Assembly: GCA_021295965.1 (NCBI GenBank)
Contig: JAGWBI010000004.1
Location: 33,831 to 97,830, forward strand
DNA length: 64,000 nt
From: Dehalococcoidia bacterium
Lineage (GTDB): Bacteria; Chloroflexota; Dehalococcoidia; Lucifugimonadales; UBA3495
Direction: 5' to 3'
Below are positions 59,339 through 64,000 of the stretch, in pieces (position 1 is the first letter of the stretch; each line of letters starts with the position of its first letter). The notes beneath the pieces are model-generated. The model did not search any database and was not told the origin of the DNA. It saw only the letters and a program-made list of their open reading frames with translations. The translations under genes and the position numbers were made by a program.

Positions 59339-59518
59339 CTACACCTGGTTTAATGGCTCCAGGTTCGGGTGGACCTCGGCACTATCAACGTCGGAAATCT
59401 GCTCGGCCGAGATTCGCAGGTATGATTCCAGCTCCACGGTGCGGCGCTCGCCGAACTGGGCAACCGCCCTCCAGCGCAGCTCCTGGTATATCCGCTGCAA
59501 GTTGTTGCTCTGGGTCAT
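59339..59518 (-). CDS. Small protein (59 aa) upstream of the amidase
   Basis: MTQSNNLQRIYQELRWRAVAQFGERRTVELESYLRISAEQISDVDSAEVHPNLEPLNQV; below the ORF-track length cutoff. Confidence 0.45.
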   Translation of the reverse strand: MTQSNNLQRIYQELRWRAVAQFGERRTVELESYLRISAEQISDVDSAEVHPNLEPLNQV

Positions 59519-59622
59519 GTTGTCGAACCCTCAGCACGGGGGTACCAAGCCGCAAGATACTCCGCTGACGCGTGGCCGTCCAGAGCCGGTCACGTCTCAC
59601 GCGTACTCGCTTTCCATCAAAC

Positions 59623-59720
59623 TGTCATTGCAAGCGAAGCGCCGCAATCCTGCCGCTGGAGGGGGCCGTGTTTCCGGTAACGTGAACGCTACGGCGCAGC
59701 GAGCGTTCCACGCGATAACA
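59623..59720. repeat. MITE/REP-like element, degenerate second copy
   Basis: TGTCATTGCAAGCGAAG...GCAATC...CGCGATAACA; compare 7115-7217. Confidence 0.5.
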
Positions 59721-59774
59721 AAATGGGTACGTGTGAGGTCCATTGCCTTTCGGCGCTTTGGTTAGGCCGCTCGT

Positions 59775-60611
59775 TCAGGGTATGAGGGATGCCATCAGAT
59801 ACGTAGGTCTGTCCGTCTCGGGGAGCTTGGACGGATCGGAAATCGCGACGCCAGTTCCCATCAGCACCGACGCTATCCCCACGTGATTGGCTCCTCTGAT
59901 GTCGGTGCCCGGCGTATCTCCGATCATCACCGCATCTCGAGTCCCGGAGCGGCGGAACGCCTCTTCGAACATAGCAGGATGGGGCTTGCCCAACCGACTG
60001 AACACGAGGTCTTTCCGGGCGGGATACCGGAGCGCCATGGCGGCCTCGAACATCAACGCCACAGCGCCGCTGGCGAAGCCAAAACCTCCTCCTTCCGGAT
60101 ATATCACGTCTGGGTTCGGAAGCACGAGGTATGGCGTCTCGTCCCGGTCTATCTTCCGGAATACGTTAGTCAAAACCGTCCCGGTGGCCTCCAGAAAGGA
60201 AAAGCCTAATTGGTCGCCGATCACCAGCACATCAAAATCGTCCTCAAACGAAACCACTTCCCCGCCAGCCGCTCGCACGTAGTCGGCGCTGTCTTCCGTT
60301 CCCAACACGACGCATCTCGAACCGGCGATGCCAAGCTCTGAGAAATGGGCAGTTAGCAGGGACCCGGCGGTTATGATTCGATCGGCATCTATGTCCAACC
60401 CTAGTTCCCGGTATCGTGCAGATCGGGTCTCAGGAAGCGCGGAGGCATCGTTGGTCAAGACGAAATAGGGCTTGTTCAGCGAATTGAGTTGGTCGATGGC
60501 TTTTGGAGCTCCCGGGACCACGCCGGGCCACCGAGCCAGGACACCGTCGGAATCGAACAGGAGCGCCTCGAATTTGCCGATCAATTCATCCAGGGTGGTC
60601 GTTTGGGCCAT
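59775..60611 (-). CDS. HAD-superfamily hydrolase (NagD-like)
   Basis: 'FEALLFDSDGVLARWPGVVPGAPKAIDQLNSLNKPYFVLTNDAS', 'GKPHPAMFEEAFRRSG', 'VMIGDTPGTDIRGANHVGI'. Confidence 0.88.
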   Translation of the reverse strand: MAQTTTLDELIGKFEALLFDSDGVLARWPGVVPGAPKAIDQLNSLNKPYFVLTNDASALPETRSARYRELGLDIDADRIITAGSLLTAHFSELGIAGSRCVVLGTEDSADYVRAAGGEVVSFEDDFDVLVIGDQLGFSFLEATGTVLTNVFRKIDRDETPYLVLPNPDVIYPEGGGFGFASGAVALMFEAAMALRYPARKDLVFSRLGKPHPAMFEEAFRRSGTRDAVMIGDTPGTDIRGANHVGIASVLMGTGVAISDPSKLPETDRPTYLMASLIP

Positions 60612-60852
60612 GGTTCGTTCACCTTCGGTTCGTTTCGTCCTGACAGACCTGTCTTGGAATCTGGTCAGATCGGGAACAGCGAGCTGTACCGCGCGGGGAG
60701 GTGATCAACCGCCCCACTCTATCTCAGGTTGACCCCACTCAAACATTGACCTCAATAGCGCTGGAATGGGCGAACGAAAGATGCCCACCAGTTGCGGCGG
60801 CCGTGGTTTTGGCTGCGGTTGGGGCGGTGGTCCCTAGTATTACAACGACGGG

Positions 60853-61955
60853 TTAGGGAGGCAGGCCGGGAGCCTCACGTCCGAGGGCGGCTCGGCGTTT
60901 CTGGTGGGAGCGTCGGGATCGTTGGTTGCGCGCCTGGACATCTGCCAACCATCCCAGCAGTTCCGCGGGCCCGAAATGCTCTTTGGGCAACAGCTCACGC
61001 ACCACCCGGTACACCTGTGGTCGGGTGATCTGGGGCATCTTTTTCCCCAATCCTGCTGCAGGGTCAACAGGAAGGCTGCGGCCAACAGGCACATGGTGAT
61101 GTGGTGGTGCCAGCCCGCCCAGGTGCGGGTCTCGTATTCGTCCAATCCTACGTCGCTCTTCTCGGTCTCGATGCGCCATCTGGAGCCGCCCACGTAGGCC
61201 AGAGTTTCCAGGGGGGTGTCTTCGGGAGCGTTGGACAGGTAGTAGCGCAGCTCCCTGCCGTCCCGGTTCCGGCGATAGATTGCCCAGAGGACTTAGCCCG
61301 GTTTGCGCCGGTGGGTCACCCGCACCCGCTCGGCGCCGTAACGGTAGGTGCGTGGCCCTTGGCTGCCCTCGGCCACCGTGATCTCCCGGCAGCCGTCATC
61401 TGGGATTGCAGCGGCCCGCTCTTGCATGGTCTGTCGTTGCCCGCCGCGCAGCCTGGGTTTACGGGGACGGAGAGGGCGGATCGGTCCAGGTCGGTTCCAG
61501 CGGCCAGACTGTCGTATCCGGCCGCACGTCCAGGACGTAACACATTCCAGCCGCCGCCAACCCATCCCGCAACGGAGGCGACATCCCGAATGCAGCATCC
61601 CCAGTCACCCACTGGGCCTTGAGACTCCCCCGGGCCAACGCCCGCTCCACCATCTCCGAGGCCAACTCCGTCTTGCTCCGATACTCCCGTCGATCCTCCG
61701 GCACTCCCGCCGCCGCGCATCGCTCCACATCCCCAGTCCATTCCTGGGGCAGATACAGCCGCTTGTCCACCAGCCCGCTGCCCCTGGGTCCCACATGAGC
61801 GAAGAACACCCCAGCCTGGTCCGCCATAGGCGGAGCGATCTGCCCCAACGTCCCGCAGTACTGCCGAGACCCCCCACCGACTTCGCTCCCTGCTTGGGAA
61901 AGTCGCTGCCGTCCAGCATCCACACCGCCTCAGCCTGCTCCAACTTTGGTCCCAT
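60853..61955 (-). pseudogene. IS701-family transposase, multiple frameshifts/stops
   Basis: 'WMLDGSDFPKQGAKSVG', 'RQYCGTLGQIAPPMADQAGVFFAHVGPRGSGLVDKRLYLPQEW', 'ETEKSDVGLDEYETRTWAGWHHHITMCLL' in different frames. Confidence 0.85.
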
Positions 61956-61971
61956 TTAGATACGCTCTTAG

Positions 61972-62504
61972 CTAAACGTCCGCAGAACCAGTCGTAATCG
62001 AAACCATGATTGCCAAACCAGTAAAACAGTCGTCCAACATGTTGAGGTTGAGAAAGATTCTCCGCCAGTTCTGAGGATCCCCACCAAACGAACTCAACCT
62101 GCACATTGCGTTGTTGTGCCCAGCCAATCCACTTCTGGACGTGTTGGTTCCACCTGTCCATGGCCGACGTCTGTCCTGATATCCGGCCATCAGCCCTATC
62201 GACCGGAGCGCAAATAAAATAACGCGTCAAGTTGGGATGCTTGTCGAGGGCAGTGCTGACCGACCCCCGATTTGATTGAATTGAGGATCTCCAAACGAGC
62301 CGACAAAGTACTTTGCTTGCCAACCCCATTCGTCCCCATGGGCAGTATGCAATAGCACTCGACGCCAGCGTCGGGATTCCCGGTGCGCGTGAATCTGGCA
62401 TCGATTGGCGCCTAGACTCGCGCAAGCTGGGCACAGAGCTCTTCGAAGCCAGCGCTCTGCGACCCGTCCAACGAGCGAATGTTATTCCAATTAGTCGATA
62501 CCAT
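61972..62504 (-). pseudogene. N-terminal fragment of a putative nuclease-domain effector gene, frameshifted
   Basis: MVSTNWNNIRSLDGSQSAGFEELCAQLAR / RFTRTGNPDAGVECYCILPM / GDEWGWQAKYFVGSFGDPQFNQIGG / SVSTALDKHPNLTRYFICAPVDRADGRISGQTSAMDRWNQHVQKWIGWAQQRNVQVEFVWWGSSELAENL in successive frames. Confidence 0.55.
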
Positions 62505-62599
62505 CATGCCCAAGTATCGGCAGCTCGTGATCCGATAGCCAACGGACCAGAGTGGTCGCAGGAAGGGGACCGGCCCAAGCTCAACGAGGTCCGATTTCC

Positions 62600-64000
62600 G
62601 ACGTCGCGTCCCCTGCCCCCAAATCCCCCGCGATCTCCTCCAGCTGTTCCACATGATCTCCTCGGCGATCTGGTCGGGCGGCGGCAGGTTTTCGGAGTCC
62701 TCCAGGCTCTTGTCGCGCAGCCAGAAGATGTCCAGGTTGGCCTTGTCCCGCTGGGTCAGCTCGTCATAGGTGAAGCGGCGGAACCGCTCGGACTCCTCCC
62801 GCTGCGCCCGGTCGTCGGCGCGGTAGCAGGACACGAAATCGTCCAGGTGCGCGCGGGTCAGCGGGTTGGTTTTCAGGGTGAAGCGCTGGTTGGTGCGGAG
62901 GTCGTAGATCCACAGCTCCCGCGTCCAAGGCGTCTCGCTGGCCGGCCTGCGGTCGAAGAACAGCACGTTGGCCTTGACCCCCTGGGCGTAGAACACGCCG
63001 GTGGGCAGGACGTCGCACTCGTGGAGCAGCCGGCGGCGGATGGTCTCGCCGGCGCCGCCCTCGAACAGCACGTTGTCGGGCAGGACGATGGCCGCACTGC
63101 CGGTGGTATTCAGCAGCGTGCGGACGTGCTGCAGGAAGCTCAGCTGCCGGTTGCCGGTGGTCGCCCAGAAATCGGGACGCTCCACTGTCAGGCTCTGCCG
63201 CTCCGTCCTGCCCTCCTCGTTGACGAAGGTCAGCGTGGACGTGCGGCCGAAGGGCGGGTTGGTCAGCACCATGTCGTAGTGATCATCGGGTTGCGCGCGC
63301 AGGCTGTCGTCCACCCTGATGTTGGGCTGGTCGCCGCCGATGCCGTGGAGGTACAGGTTCATCACGCCCAGCCGCGCCGCGCTGTCCACGATCTCCCACC
63401 CGTGCAGCGCGTCGTTGCGCAGAAAGTCCGACTGCTCGCGGTTCATGGTCGGGTTGTGCTGGTGGACATACTCGTGGGCGGCCAGCAGGAACCCGCCGGT
63501 GCCGCAGGCGGGATCGCAGAGGGTGGTGTCCGGCCCGGGCCGCATCACGTCCACGATGGCCTGGATGAGCGGGCGCGGCGTGAAGTACTGGCCGGCGCCG
63601 GTCTTCACGTCCTGGGCGTTGCGCTCCAGCAACGACTCGTAGGCCTCGCCCTTCACGTCGGCGCTGAGGCCGTGCCAGTTCTCGCTGTCAATGAGTTCCT
63701 TGACCAGCCGGGTCAGCATGGCGGGTTCCTAGATGCGGCTCTGCGCCTTGCCGAAGATCACGCCCAGCGTGCCCGGCTGGTGGGACAGGGTTTCCAGGAT
63801 GTGGCGATAGTGGACGTCCAGCTCCGCGCCGTCCCGCGCCGTCAGGCTGGGCCAGTCGCAGCCCACAGGAATGGGCAGCGGCTGATGGTCGGAGAGCAGC
63901 GATAGCGGCGGCTGGGTGAGCTCGTGCATCATCTTGAGGAAGATGAGGTAGGTGAGCTGCTCCAGGTAGTCGCCGTAGGACAGGCCGGCGTTGCGTAGCA
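62600..64000 (-). pseudogene. hsdM: Type I restriction-modification N6-adenine methyltransferase HsdM (5' end beyond window), amber stop plus C-terminal frameshift
   Basis: 'AGQYFTPRPLIQAIVDVM', 'DPACGTGGFLLAAHEYV', 'NPPFGRTS'; TAG at 63731-63729 with same frame open on both sides ('GKAQSRI*EPAMLTRLVKELID'). Confidence 0.85.

Noticed and set aside
61316-62434. 372 aa - strand ORF as one protein
   Set aside because: Chimera of out-of-frame IS701 sequence and the effector fragment; only the SVSTALDKHPNLTRY section is a true frame.
43925-63731. Amber/TGA codons in several right-hand genes as evidence of stop-codon recoding
   Set aside because: Genes with stops mostly also carry frameshifts or truncations, and intact genes elsewhere use normal stops; decay is simpler.
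62313-63905. 530 aa + strand ORF
   Set aside because: Antisense to hsdM; no recognisable domain; high-GC third-position artefact.

Overview
64 kb, high-GC bacterial chromosome segment. Gene content suggests Chloroflexota/Dehalococcoidia-like (SAR202-type); this is inference. No rRNA, tRNA or CRISPR was recognised. Positions 1-40.2 kb are densely coding with intact genes: DUF1015, an APH-like kinase, an acidic Asp-repeat (DxDxDG) surface protein, two coupled CaiB/BaiF CoA-transferases, a GAF histidine kinase plus two response regulators, NYN and GIY-YIG proteins, dihydropyrimidinase, a 2-hydroxyacid dehydrogenase, MFS, CopA plus YHS, housekeeping SecA, PcrA/UvrD and an FMN alpha-hydroxyacid oxidase. 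The most interesting part is a 13 kb envelope-stress-like neighbourhood (about 26.9-40.2 kb): transglutaminase-like protein, second divergent SecA, Gln/Ser/Arg-rich lipoprotein, orphan protein, duplicated DUF350, DUF4178-like, small TM protein, PspA, PspAA, DUF3326, carboxynorspermidine-decarboxylase-like enzyme, and a K+ channel. From 40.2 kb to the end the DNA changes character. It carries several transposase remnants, a frameshifted RCC1-repeat lipoprotein, decayed siderophore ABC genes, an inactivated PIN toxin beside an intact antitoxin, a Doc toxin, frameshifted cupin and amidase genes, a fragment of a putative nuclease-effector gene, and an hsdM with an amber stop. The transposase remnants carry two families of very short palindromic insertions (15 nt TCCGCC-N3-GGCGGA and 24 nt CCCGTATCAAGTACGGGGCAGGCT), several apparently in-frame.
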